DNA of 29,034 nt from CAXQZU01 sp964228555 (lineage in GTDB: Bacteria > Planctomycetota > PLA2 > JAEUHO01). Positions 14,257-21,188 of the stretch are shown one piece after another (within the stretch, counting starts at the first letter, position 1; every line of letters starts with the position of its first letter). Position numbers and translations under genes: made by a program. Where the stretch lies: the NCBI GenBank assembly GCA_964228555.1, contig CAXQZU010000038.1, positions 1 to 29,034 on the forward strand. Reading direction: 5' to 3'. The notes below the pieces were generated by a model, which was not told the origin of the DNA, ran no database searches, and saw only the letters and a program-made list of their open reading frames with translations.

Positions 14257-16110
14257 GTGCCGGTCTACGACTACAAGGGCCTGACCGCCGCCGGCGATGC
14301 CAAGGCCGGCATCATCGATGCCGACTCGCCGCGCGAGGCGCGCCTCAAGCTGCGCTCGCAGAACGTGCTGGTCACCGACATCACCGAGCGGGCCGGCGCC
14401 GTGCGCCGCGAGCAGCAGAAGAAGAAGATCCTCGACTTCCGCCGCGAGCCCAAGGGCAAGGCCGAGGTGCCGATGTACACCCGGCAGCTCGCCACCCTGC
14501 TCAAGGCAGGCATCCCGCTGGCGCAGGCCATGTCGGCGCTCATCGAGCAGTGCAGCGTGCCCGACCTCGAGGCCTGCTTCCGAGACGTGCGCGAGAAGCT
14601 CACGCAGGGCCTGGGCTTCGCCGAGGCCCTGGCCTACCACCCGCACTACTTCAACGACCTGTACGTCAACATGGTCAAGGCGGGCGAGGCGTCCGGCAGC
14701 CTGGACCGCGTGCTGGACCGGCTGGCCGACTACCTCCAGCGGCAGGCCCAGATCCGCAACCGCATCCAGGCTGCGCTGGCCTATCCCATGGTCATGGTGA
14801 TGGTGGGCGTGGTCATCGTGTTCGTGCTGATGAAGTTCGTGGTGCCGCGCGTGCTGCAGGTCGTCGAGCGCAGCAAGCAGCAGGTGCCGCTGATGACGAA
14901 GATGCTCAAGGGCGTCTCCGAGTTCCTCGGCGCGTGGTGGTGGGTGCTGCTGGGCGGCATCGTGGCCCTGCTGGTGGCCCATCGCGGGGCCATGCGGCGC
15001 CGCGAGTACCGCTACAAGGTGGACGCCTTCAAGCTGCGCATCCCCGTGATCGGCGACCTGCTGAAGAAGACGGCGGTGAGCCGCTTCGCGGTGTCCATGA
15101 GCACCTTGCTCAAGAGCGGCGTCCCCGTGCTCGAGGCGCTCAAGATCGTGCGCGACATCGTGGGCAACGAGGTGCTGGGCGAGGTCATCGAGACCGTCCA
15201 GAAGCGCATCGTGGAGGGCACGGACATCTCCACCCCGCTCAAGAAGTCGGGCGTGTTCCCCCCGGTGGTGGGCTACATGATCGCGGTGGGCGAGCAGTCC
15301 GGCCAGCTCGAGCAGATGCTGGACCAGGTGGCCTCCGCCTACGACGAGGAGATCACGGTCCAGACGCAGAAGGTCACCAGCCTGCTCGAGCCGCTGCTGA
15401 TCGTGGCCATGGCCCTCGTGGTGGGCTTCATCGTCATCGCGGTGATGCTGCCCATCCTCAGCATCCGCGCCAGCCAGACCGTGCGCCGCTCGGCGCGGGG
15501 CGGTGCGCGCCGCCGGGCCCGGGCGGGCGGGCCCTGCCGCGGCCCGGGCCTGCCCCCCGCCCGGGCGCCGCGCAGGGCGTCGGATCGGCCCGCCCACGCG
15601 GTAGAGTCGGGGCTGCCGGCACCGGCCGGGAAGCCCCGGGCGGCCGGGGGCGTCCAAGACCTGCCGCGCCGCGCCCCCCGGAGAGCCCCGATGACCCGCC
15701 CCCGCCCTGCCGCCCCGGCCGCCCGCCGTGCCCGCGGCTTCACGCTCATCGAGCTGATGGTGGTCATCGTGATCCTCGGCGGCCTCATCGCGCTGGTGGG
15801 ACCCAACGTGTGGCGCGCCCTGTTCCAGGCCAACCGCGACACGGCCAAGATGCAGATGCGCAACTTCGGCTCGGCCATCGACCAGTACTACACGACGCAC
15901 AAGAAGCTGCCCGACAGCCTGCAGGCCCTCACGCAGACCTCGGAGCGCGACCCCGAGCCCTACATCGAGAGCATCCCGCGCGACCCGTGGGACAACGAGT
16001 TCGAGTACCGCCCCGCCGACCGCAAGAAGTACACCATCCGTTCCTGGGGCGAGGACGGGCAGCCGGACACCGCCGATGACATCGTCTGGCCCGAGCAGCA
16101 GGAGAAGTGA
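14257..16110 (+). CDS. gspF: GspF inner-membrane platform protein; frame runs without a stop into gspG
   Basis: Residues 1 to about 408 are a normal full-length GspF, the platform protein contacting GspE. It starts MPVYDYKGL from GTG 14257 and has two homologous T2SSF domains (MYTRQLATLLKAGIPL and RFAVSMSTLLKSGVPVLEAL) and three membrane helices (about 170-195, 220-240, 375-402). Family proteins end about here. Instead the frame stays open through about 70 Arg/Pro/Gly-rich residues with rare codons (AGG, AGA, GTA, CAA), then through the whole of gspG to TGA 16108-16110. The Arg/Pro stretch looks like translated spacer and contains a strong hairpin. A single change at the TCG codon 15490-15492 would give TAG, the favoured stop here, at the expected end. 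Either the stop was lost or misread, or a true fusion exists. A GspG fused behind GspF could not be processed normally, so internal initiation at 15691 is expected. Confidence 0.85.
   Translation: MPVYDYKGLTAAGDAKAGIIDADSPREARLKLRSQNVLVTDITERAGAVRREQQKKKILDFRREPKGKAEVPMYTRQLATLLKAGIPLAQAMSALIEQCSVPDLEACFRDVREKLTQGLGFAEALAYHPHYFNDLYVNMVKAGEASGSLDRVLDRLADYLQRQAQIRNRIQAALAYPMVMVMVGVVIVFVLMKFVVPRVLQVVERSKQQVPLMTKMLKGVSEFLGAWWWVLLGGIVALLVAHRGAMRRREYRYKVDAFKLRIPVIGDLLKKTAVSRFAVSMSTLLKSGVPVLEALKIVRDIVGNEVLGEVIETVQKRIVEGTDISTPLKKSGVFPPVVGYMIAVGEQSGQLEQMLDQVASAYDEEITVQTQKVTSLLEPLLIVAMALVVGFIVIAVMLPILSIRASQTVRRSARGGARRRARAGGPCRGPGLPPARAPRRASDRPAHAVESGLPAPAGKPRAAGGVQDLPRRAPRRAPMTRPRPAAPAARRARGFTLIELMVVIVILGGLIALVGPNVWRALFQANRDTAKMQMRNFGSAIDQYYTTHKKLPDSLQALTQTSERDPEPYIESIPRDPWDNEFEYRPADRKKYTIRSWGEDGQPDTADDIVWPEQQEK
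15517..15566 (+). terminator. Nested hairpin in the gspF-gspG spacer
   Basis: GCCCGGGCGGG (15517-15527) pairs perfectly over 11 bases with CCCGCCCGGGC (15556-15566). Inside the 28-base loop, GGGCC (15529-15533) can pair with GGCCC (15541-15545), and GGCCCGGGCC (15541-15550) is itself a palindrome. There is no U-run. The likely role is a processing, stability or attenuation element between the platform gene and the abundant major pseudopilin. Confidence 0.4.
15691..16110 (+). CDS. gspG: Major pseudopilin GspG
   Basis: A 139-residue class III prepilin-like protein that builds the type II pseudopilus. A basic 16-residue leader ends ARRARG, followed by the prepilin-peptidase site G|FTLIELMVVIVILGG with the conserved Glu at +5. 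The C-terminal part shows the GspG signature: KLPDSLQAL, YIESIPRDPWDNEFEYR and SWGEDGQPDTADDIVWP, the last two covering the calcium-site region typical of GspG. ATG 15691 gives the natural short leader and has GGAG (about 15680-15683) upstream. The gene is in frame with gspF with no intervening stop. Its 3' end overlaps gspH by 35 bases if gspH starts at 16076. Confidence 0.93.
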   Translation: MTRPRPAAPAARRARGFTLIELMVVIVILGGLIALVGPNVWRALFQANRDTAKMQMRNFGSAIDQYYTTHKKLPDSLQALTQTSERDPEPYIESIPRDPWDNEFEYRPADRKKYTIRSWGEDGQPDTADDIVWPEQQEK

Positions 16111-16753
16111 GCCCCTGCGCAGCGCGCAGGGCTTCACGCTCATCGAGCTGATGGTGGTGTGCGCCATCGTGGGCGCCACCTTGCTGCTGGTCCCGCCCTC
16201 GTTCGACACCTTCGGGGCGCGCGGCAAGCTCTCCAGCGCGGGCAACAAGCTCATGGCCGAGCTCACGGCGATGCGGGAGCAGGCCATCCTGGACGGCTAC
16301 GAGGCGCGGCTCGAGATCGGGCGCTTCGCGGCCGGGCGCACGAAGGAATGGGGCACGCGCTTCTGGTTCACCAGCGTCCCGGCCAAGGGCGCCTCCGGCG
16401 GCGAGGAGCAGGCCGAGAGCGCGCGCGAGCGCGCCACCAGCCGCGCCGAGGAGCGCCAGTGGCTCAACAGCCAGTGGGCCGCCCTGCCCGACGGCGTGGC
16501 CATCGCCGGGGTGAGCCTCGAGGCGGGGCAGTGGGAGAAGCTGGGCGAGGGCGAGCGCACCTTCATCGTGCGCTTCTTCCCCGACGGATCCGTGGAGCGG
16601 GGCTTCGGCATCCGGCTGGAGAGCACGGAGCTGGAGGTGCGGCAGGAGGAGCGCACGGTGACGGTGACCATGAACCCGCTGACCAGCGAGCCCAGCTCCC
16701 ACGAGGGGCTGCGCGAGCTGCCGCGGCAGAAGGATGCCGGTGAGTTCCGCTAG
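16076..16753 (+). CDS. gspH: Minor pseudopilin GspH-like
   Basis: A 225-residue prepilin-like protein with leader MTSSGPSSRRSEPLRSAQG and cleavage site G|FTLIELMVVCAIVGATLLLV (Glu+5 conserved). A GspH-like body follows: LMAELTAMREQAILDG resembles the GspH/FimT segment. The ATG at 16076 is the only conventional start in frame and lies 35 bases inside gspG. The gspG stop itself forms GTGA, the coupling pattern used at pntAB-pntB and gspI-gspJ, but that GTG is in another frame. One extra C in the CCCC run at 16112-16115 would make the GTG give a compact leader VSPLRSAQG. So either the long overlap is real or one base is missing. The assignment to GspH rests on gene order. Confidence 0.82.
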   Translation: MTSSGPSSRRSEPLRSAQGFTLIELMVVCAIVGATLLLVPPSFDTFGARGKLSSAGNKLMAELTAMREQAILDGYEARLEIGRFAAGRTKEWGTRFWFTSVPAKGASGGEEQAESARERATSRAEERQWLNSQWAALPDGVAIAGVSLEAGQWEKLGEGERTFIVRFFPDGSVERGFGIRLESTELEVRQEERTVTVTMNPLTSEPSSHEGLRELPRQKDAGEFR

Positions 16754-17339
16754 CCCCCGCAAGGCCGGCGGCTTCACGCTGCTGGAGGTGATGTGCGCCT
16801 TCGCGATCCTGGCGCTCATCACGAGCTTCATCTCGCAGACCTGCCACGAGGCCATGGAACGCGGCGGGCGCGCGGGCGACCTGCGCGCGCTGCGCGAGGC
16901 GGCGGATACCGTCTTCCGCCGCCTGTGCTACGAGGACGGCCTGCACGCCGACGGCATGCGCTCGTCGCTGGCCGACTTCTACGCCGCCTGGGCCGAGCTG
17001 CCCAGCGTGCAGCGCGACCGCTGGACCCCCTACCAGATGACCTTCCGGCGCCGGCCACGCACCGCCGCGGGCGAGCCCGGGGCGGAGGGCGGCGAGCCCA
17101 TCGGCGGCGCCAGCAGCGGCAGCAGCCCGTCCGGCAGCGGTTCCGGCGGCAGCGCGACCGGGAGCGGCAGCAGTGCCAGCGCGGGCGCCACGGCCGGGGA
17201 GGAGCCCACCTCGGTGGAGCTGATGGAGCTCACGCTCACGATCTGGCACGAGGACGCCGAGGACGAGCCGCTGATCGTGCTGCAGACCCTGCTGCCCCCC
17301 CAGTCGAAGGACGCGCCGGGCAAGGGGACCGCGAAGTGA
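16734..17339 (+). CDS. gspI: Minor pseudopilin GspI with a Gly/Ser-rich insertion
   Basis: A 201-residue prepilin-like protein, cleavage site G|FTLLEVMCAFAILALITSF, assigned GspI from FTLLEVM and its position between H and J. After a helical N-terminal part, the sequence carries about 50 residues (roughly 112-162) of Gly, Ser, Ala, Thr and Glu with almost no hydrophobic residues. It then returns to a beta-type segment (SVELMELTLTIWHEDAE). Known GspI proteins are usually shorter, so the linker is an insertion. Start ATG 16734 (alternative GTG 16740) overlaps the gspH end by 20 bases. The TGA stop overlaps the gspJ start as GTGA. Confidence 0.83.
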   Translation: MPVSSASPRKAGGFTLLEVMCAFAILALITSFISQTCHEAMERGGRAGDLRALREAADTVFRRLCYEDGLHADGMRSSLADFYAAWAELPSVQRDRWTPYQMTFRRRPRTAAGEPGAEGGEPIGGASSGSSPSGSGSGGSATGSGSSASAGATAGEEPTSVELMELTLTIWHEDAEDEPLIVLQTLLPPQSKDAPGKGTAK

Positions 17340-18097
17340 GCCGCACGCGCGCCCCGGGCGGCTTCACGCTGCTGGAGATCATGGTCAGCCTGGCCATCCT
17401 GGGCACGCTGGTGGCCATGACGCTCACGAACATGACGGCCACCGTGCGCGGACGCGACATCGTGCTGGAGGACCTGCGCCGCCCCAAGATCTCCAACGCC
17501 GTGATCTCGCAGGTGGTCAAGGACCTGCGCTACCTGTGGTTCGGGGGCCTGACCGGCAACGCCGGCTTCCTGGGCCGCTCCGCGCAGGTGGGCGGACGCG
17601 ACGCCGACCGCATCGACTTCATCACGGCGCGCACCGGGCGCACCGTGCCGCTGGACGAGGACAACCGTGCCGAGGATGCCCCGCAGGCCCAGCTGTGCGA
17701 GGTGGGCTACGCCCTGCGCCAGTCCGAGACGGGCCGCCACCTCGAGCTGTGGCGGCGCGAGGACCCGTACGTGGACGACGATCCGGTCAACGGCGGTTCC
17801 TACACGCTGGTCTACGACCGCATCCGCGAGCTGTCGTGGACCTTCTTCGACCGGCCGGGGGAGACGCAGGACACCAAGGGCCAGGAGGAATGGGACTCGC
17901 GCGTCAGGAAGCGCGTGCCCTACGCCCTGATCCTGCAGCTCACCTTCGACGTCGAGGAGGTCGAGGACCCGCGCCGCGAGCCCGAGCCCGAGAAGGTGGT
18001 GCGCATCTTCCTGCTCAAGCCCGGCAACACCATGGCGGTGGACTGGCCGGCCACGGCCGCCAATCCCAACGAGGGCAGCAATCCCGCGATGCGCTAG
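17336..18097 (+). CDS. gspJ: Minor pseudopilin GspJ-like
   Basis: A 253-residue prepilin-like protein with a very short leader VSRTRAPGG and cleavage site G|FTLLEIMVSLAILGTLVAMTL. The body, with RIDFITART, ELWRREDPYVDDD and YDRIRELSWTFFD, fits GspJ (PulJ), which caps the pseudopilus tip with GspI and GspK. The GTG start at 17336 overlaps the gspI stop. This is the last gene of the operon in the window; gspK, L, M, C and a prepilin peptidase are absent here and must lie elsewhere or be missing. The TAG stop at 18095-18097 faces the serS stop 13 bases away. Confidence 0.82.
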   Translation: MSRTRAPGGFTLLEIMVSLAILGTLVAMTLTNMTATVRGRDIVLEDLRRPKISNAVISQVVKDLRYLWFGGLTGNAGFLGRSAQVGGRDADRIDFITARTGRTVPLDEDNRAEDAPQAQLCEVGYALRQSETGRHLELWRREDPYVDDDPVNGGSYTLVYDRIRELSWTFFDRPGETQDTKGQEEWDSRVRKRVPYALILQLTFDVEEVEDPRREPEPEKVVRIFLLKPGNTMAVDWPATAANPNEGSNPAMR

Positions 18098-18109
18098 GCC
18101 GGGCGGCCG

Positions 18110-19411
18110 CTAGGTGGCGCCTTGGCCTCGGGCCACGAGGGCCTCGCGGCCGCCCATGTACGGGCGCAGCGCCGCCGGGAGGCGGATCGAGCCGTCGGCC
18201 TGCTGGTGCACCTCCAGCAACGGGATCAGGATCCGCGGCGAGGCCACCACGGTGTTGTTGAGCGTCCAGCAGTGGCGCACCTTGCCCTCGGCGTCGCGGT
18301 AGCGCAGGTCGAGCCGGCGGGCCTGGTAGTCGCGGAAGCGGCTGGCCGTGTGCGTCTCGCCCCAGCCCTGGCGGCTGGGCATCCAGGCCTCGATGTCGTA
18401 CTTCATGGTGGCGGCCCGCCCGATGTCGCCCGCCGCGGTGGCCACCACCCGGTAGGGCAGCTCCAGGGCCTGCAGCACGGCCTCGGCGTTCGCCACGATG
18501 TCGAGGTGGTGGGCCCGGCTCTCGGCCTCCCCTGCCGCGCACACCACCACCTGCTCCACCTTCTGGAACTGGTGCACGCGGTAGATGCCGCGCGTGTCCT
18601 TGCCATAGGTGCCCGCCTCGCGGCGGAAGCAGGGCGAGATGCCGGCGTAGCGCAGCGGCAGGCGCGCACGGTCGAGGATCTCGCCGCCATGCAGCGCGGT
18701 CACGCTCACCTCGCTGGTGCCCACCAGCCAGGAGGAATCGTCCTCTGCGGTGGGATTGGCGATCTTGTAGGTCTGCTCCTCGGCGCCGGGGAAGTAGGCC
18801 GTGCCGCGCAAGGCCCACTCCTTCACCACCACGGGGACGGAGAGCGGCTGGTAGCCACGCGCCACGATCAGGTCCAGCGCCAGCCGCAGCACCGCCTGCT
18901 CGAGCAGCACGGCGTCGCCCTTGAGCACGTAGGAACGGCTGCCGGCCAGGCGACCGGCGCGCTCCACGTCCAGCATGTCGTGACGCGCCATCAGGTCCAG
19001 GTGGTCGCGCACCGGGAAGGCGAAGGCGGGCGGCTCGGCGCTGCGACGCACCTCGACATTGCTGCGGTCGTCCTTGCCCTCGGGCACCTCCTCGTCGGGA
19101 GGGTTGGGCACCTGCAGCAGCAACGCCTCCAGCGTGCGCTCCAGCGGGGCCAGGCGTTCCTGGTGCTCCTGCACGCGGGCCTTGAGGAACTTGAGGCGCT
19201 CCAGCGCCTGCTCCTTGGCCGCGCCAGCCAGCGTGCGCACCTGCTGGCCCAGCGCGTTCTGCTCGGCCCGCGCGTCCTCGGCCTGCTTCACCACGGCGCG
19301 GCGCTCGAGGTCCACCGCCAGCAGCTCGTCCACCGGGCAGGGCAGGTGCTTGCGCGCGGCGCCGCGGCGCACCTCCTCCACGTGGTCACGGATCCAGGCG
19401 AGGTCGAGCAT
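18110..19411 (-). CDS. serS: Serine-tRNA ligase
   Basis: A 433-residue class II aminoacyl-tRNA synthetase charging tRNA-Ser. The N-terminal tRNA-binding coiled-coil arm covers about residues 30-105 (Glu/Arg/Ala-rich, with RAEQNALGQQVR and LKARVQEHQERL). The catalytic core has the serine-pocket segment LVGTSEVSVTAL, motif 2 PCFRREAGTYGKDTRGIYRVHQFQKVE and motif 3 NNTVVASPRILIPLLE with the conserved Arg. Motif 3 has ASPRIL where most bacteria have AVGRTL, a less common variant. ATG 19411 lies two bases after the mqnA stop. A GGGAGG overlapping the mqnA end serves as ribosome-binding site, so mqnA-serS are coupled. Confidence 0.95.
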   Translation of the reverse strand: MLDLAWIRDHVEEVRRGAARKHLPCPVDELLAVDLERRAVVKQAEDARAEQNALGQQVRTLAGAAKEQALERLKFLKARVQEHQERLAPLERTLEALLLQVPNPPDEEVPEGKDDRSNVEVRRSAEPPAFAFPVRDHLDLMARHDMLDVERAGRLAGSRSYVLKGDAVLLEQAVLRLALDLIVARGYQPLSVPVVVKEWALRGTAYFPGAEEQTYKIANPTAEDDSSWLVGTSEVSVTALHGGEILDRARLPLRYAGISPCFRREAGTYGKDTRGIYRVHQFQKVEQVVVCAAGEAESRAHHLDIVANAEAVLQALELPYRVVATAAGDIGRAATMKYDIEAWMPSRQGWGETHTASRFRDYQARRLDLRYRDAEGKVRHCWTLNNTVVASPRILIPLLEVHQQADGSIRLPAALRPYMGGREALVARGQGAT

Positions 19412-19413
19412 GC

Positions 19414-20211
19414 CTACCTCCCGGCCGGCTGGCCGTCAGCCCCGGGCAGGCCGGCCAGGGCATCGTCGGACCGCACGAGGGCCTGGAAGCGCGCCAGCGC
19501 TTCCTCCTCGCGGGGACCGATACGGTAGCGCACGAAGCGCTGGACGTACTCCACGGCGCTGCGCTCGTCGAGGCCTCGCGCAAGGGCCCACTGCGCCGCC
19601 AGCACGCCTCGCTGGGGCAGGCCCCGGTCGGCCGCCGCGTCCAGCTCGCGCGCCAGCACCTCGCGGTCGGCGGCGGGCAGGCCCGACCGCGCCCGCCAGC
19701 GGGCGAACACGAAGGGCAGGCCGGTGCGGCGGGTCCACGCCTCGCCCAGGTCCACCACCGGGCCGCGCCAGTGGCGCAGGGCCTCCCGGGCGGGGTCGCC
19801 GATGACCAGCACGGCGTCGGCCTGCTCCTGCTGCGGGTCCGGGCCGGGGCGGCTGGCCAGCCGGCAGCGAGCCTGGCCCTGCGTCTCGCTGGCCACCAGG
19901 TGGCGCGCCAGCGCGGCGGAGGTGCGGCTGGAGGGATCCAGCGCCACGCTGCGCACCTCGGGCAGCGGGATGCGCAGGAAGAGCAGCACGCTGGCCACAG
20001 GGCCCTCGCTGGCGATGCCATGACGGCCCAGCCAGCCTTCCCCCACGCCGCGGGCCGCTTCGGCCACGGGCAGCAGGGCGGCGTCCAGCTCGCCTGCGGC
20101 CAGCTGGGGCGCCAGGCCGGCCGGCGTGGCCTCCACCAGGCTCACGCGCTCGCGCAGGCCCGCCAGCAGCGGAACCGCATTGAGCCAGGGCACCGTGCCG
20201 ACACGCAGCAT
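19414..20211 (-). CDS. mqnA: Chorismate dehydratase MqnA (futalosine menaquinone pathway)
   Basis: A 265-residue periplasmic-binding-protein-fold enzyme (MqnA/MqnD family). MqnA converts chorismate to 3-enolpyruvylbenzoate, the first step of the futalosine route to menaquinone. Visible family features: VGTVPWLNAVPLL at the N-terminus, ELDAALLPVAEAARG, GIASEGPVASVLLFLR, the signature LDPSSRTSAAL, DLGEAWTRRTGLPFVFARW and a C-terminal helix with YVQRFVRYRIGPREEEAL. MqnD is the main alternative; SRTS with TGLPFVFA and the position of the conserved Asn (WLN) favour MqnA. Start ATG 20211 has no strong Shine-Dalgarno. It is upstream of serS in one operon. It implies that menaquinone is the respiratory quinone. 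Confidence 0.85.
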   Translation of the reverse strand: MLRVGTVPWLNAVPLLAGLRERVSLVEATPAGLAPQLAAGELDAALLPVAEAARGVGEGWLGRHGIASEGPVASVLLFLRIPLPEVRSVALDPSSRTSAALARHLVASETQGQARCRLASRPGPDPQQEQADAVLVIGDPAREALRHWRGPVVDLGEAWTRRTGLPFVFARWRARSGLPAADREVLARELDAAADRGLPQRGVLAAQWALARGLDERSAVEYVQRFVRYRIGPREEEALARFQALVRSDDALAGLPGADGQPAGR

Positions 20212-20319
20212 GCGGGGAGCCTGCCCGCGCTGGCGGCGGGGGCCTCCAAGATTCCGGCCCGGGCGGCCTTGATCCGCCTCACGAGGCCGTGGCGTGCCGC
20301 CAGATGCGATGCGCCCCGC

Positions 20320-20353
20320 AAAGCAAGACGCCCGCGGACACGCCGCGGGCGTC
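20320..20353 (-). terminator. Rho-independent-like terminator after the 88-residue lipoprotein gene
   Basis: GACGCCCGCGG (20327-20337) and CCGCGGGCGTC (20343-20353) form a perfect 11-base-pair stem with a five-base loop. On the minus strand it is followed by TTGCTTT. This is the best intrinsic terminator in the window and separates the lipoprotein unit from mqnA-serS. Bases 20212-20319 hold no gene and presumably the mqnA promoter, which I cannot pinpoint. Confidence 0.7.
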
Positions 20354-20427
20354 AGGCACGGGGCGGCCGGGGGGCCACCCGCTTCGCTGCGCGCAGGCCC
20401 TGGTCCGCGAGGACGAGGGCGCTGGCA

Positions 20428-20694
20428 CTAGCGGGGGAAGCGACCGTCGAGGACCTTGAAGTCCGCGCGGTAGGGGTCGTGGATGTCGTAGTTCCAGAAG
20501 TAGGTGTCCACGAACTCCTCGACGTTGCGAGCGCCGCGCGCCTGCTGGCGCAGCAGCATCTGCGTCTTGGTGGACGGGCCGCTCGTGGCCGTGCTGCCGC
20601 CGACCTCCTCGAGGACCGTGGCGCCCATGCGGCAGCCGGACAGAGCGAGGCCGGCGACGGCCAGCCCAGCGACGAGAGCGATGTTCTTCAGCAT
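20428..20694 (-). CDS. Small lipoprotein of unknown function (88 residues)
   Basis: Starts at ATG 20694 with GGAGG about six bases upstream. The signal peptide is MLKNIALVAGLAVAGLALSGC with a clear lipobox LSG|C (Cys21). The mature part is about 68 residues, begins CRMGATVLEEVGG and carries a Ser/Thr-rich linker. A segment QMLLRQQARGARNVEEFVDTY follows, ending in an aromatic, charged tail (FWNYDIHDPYRADF). I do not recognise a family. The gene is bounded by its own consensus-like promoter (20789-20817) and a strong terminator (20320-20353), which implies a separately and probably strongly expressed transcript. The next upstream gene is another tiny lipoprotein on the same strand. Sorting (outer or inner membrane) cannot be decided; Arg follows the Cys, not Asp. 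Confidence 0.85.
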   Translation of the reverse strand: MLKNIALVAGLAVAGLALSGCRMGATVLEEVGGSTATSGPSTKTQMLLRQQARGARNVEEFVDTYFWNYDIHDPYRADFKVLDGRFPR

Positions 20695-20788
20695 CCGAAC
20701 CTCCGTGACGGGTGCCGTGCACGCACGGCCCTGCCTCCTGCCTGCTGTCGGTCCCTGGCGAGCCCGGAGGGCTGCGCCAAGGACCCAA

Positions 20789-20817
20789 TCGATACCAAGC
20801 CCGGACCCAAGGGTCAA
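20789..20817 (-). promoter_or_regulatory. Sigma70-type promoter of the 88-residue lipoprotein gene
   Basis: Minus strand: TTGACC (20817-20812), 17-base spacer, TATCGA (20794-20789). It is the closest match to the sigma70 consensus in the window and sits in a locally A/T-richer patch. The leader would be about 88 bases. Confidence 0.7.
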
Positions 20818-20879
20818 GCGTCCATCCCGCGAGGCCCGCCGCGCACCGCGCCCGGCGCGGTTACGCAGCCGTGACACGA

Positions 20880-20914
20880 GGGCAGCCGCGGCCCAGGGGC
20901 CGCCTTGGCTGCCC
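20880..20914 (-). terminator. Strong hairpin after the 35-residue lipoprotein gene
   Basis: GGGCAGCC (20880-20887) pairs with GGCTGCCC (20907-20914), stacked directly on GCGGCCC (20888-20894) with GGGCCGC (20897-20903). This gives 15 base pairs with a three-base bulge. It begins eight bases after the gene's stop on the minus strand. There is no clear U-run, so it is either a non-canonical terminator or a 3' stabiliser. Confidence 0.5.
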
Positions 20915-20921
20915 CAGAGGC

Positions 20922-21029
20922 TCAGCGCTTGCTCGTGTTGGGGTGCAGCGGATCGCGCCAGTTGAGCGAGCAACCGGCCAGGGTGGCGGCACCGAGGACG
21001 ACGAGGAGCATCAGGGCCAGACGACGCAT
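20922..21029 (-). CDS. Tiny lipoprotein (35 residues)
   Basis: The ORF reads MRRLALMLLVVLGAATLAGC then CSLNWRDPLHPNTSKR and a TGA. An ideal signal peptide with lipobox LAG|C (Cys20) leaves a mature peptide of only 16 residues. The ribosome-binding site is excellent: AGGAGG about eight bases before the ATG. A TACCAT -10 candidate lies upstream (21098-21103) and a strong hairpin downstream (20880-20914). The size recalls LptM/YifL- or entericidin-type mini-lipoproteins, but the mature part lacks the LptM GLKGPLYFP motif, so no family is assigned. Signal, start and terminator together make it convincing despite its length. Confidence 0.75.
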   Translation of the reverse strand: MRRLALMLLVVLGAATLAGCSLNWRDPLHPNTSKR

Positions 21030-21097
21030 GCGTGAGCCTCCTGGGCCGGGGCCTTGGCCCGCGACCCGAAACTGCCCTCCTGCCGGAAGGCACAGGG

Positions 21098-21126
21098 ATG
21101 GTACCGGCCGGGCCCCTCCGATGCCA
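21098..21126 (-). promoter_or_regulatory. Putative promoter of the 35-residue lipoprotein gene
   Basis: Minus strand: TGGCAT (21126-21121), 17-base spacer, TACCAT (21103-21098). The match is moderate. The leader would be about 62 bases and contain the AGGAGG. Confidence 0.4.
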
Positions 21127-21188
21127 GCCCGGCCCCACGGTGCTGCTGCGGGCCCACGGCCACGCGCCCCGCAGGCCGCGCGCCCCGG

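Noticed and set aside
12274..16287. A 1337-codon minus-strand open frame opposite gspD-gspH
   Set aside because: It is a low-complexity shadow (His, Val, Leu, Asp runs) of well-supported plus-strand genes with no recognisable domain.
20922..21029. The 35-residue lipoprotein as LptM (YifL)
   Set aside because: The mature peptide lacks the characteristic GLKGPLYFP-type sequence and is shorter, so no family name was given.
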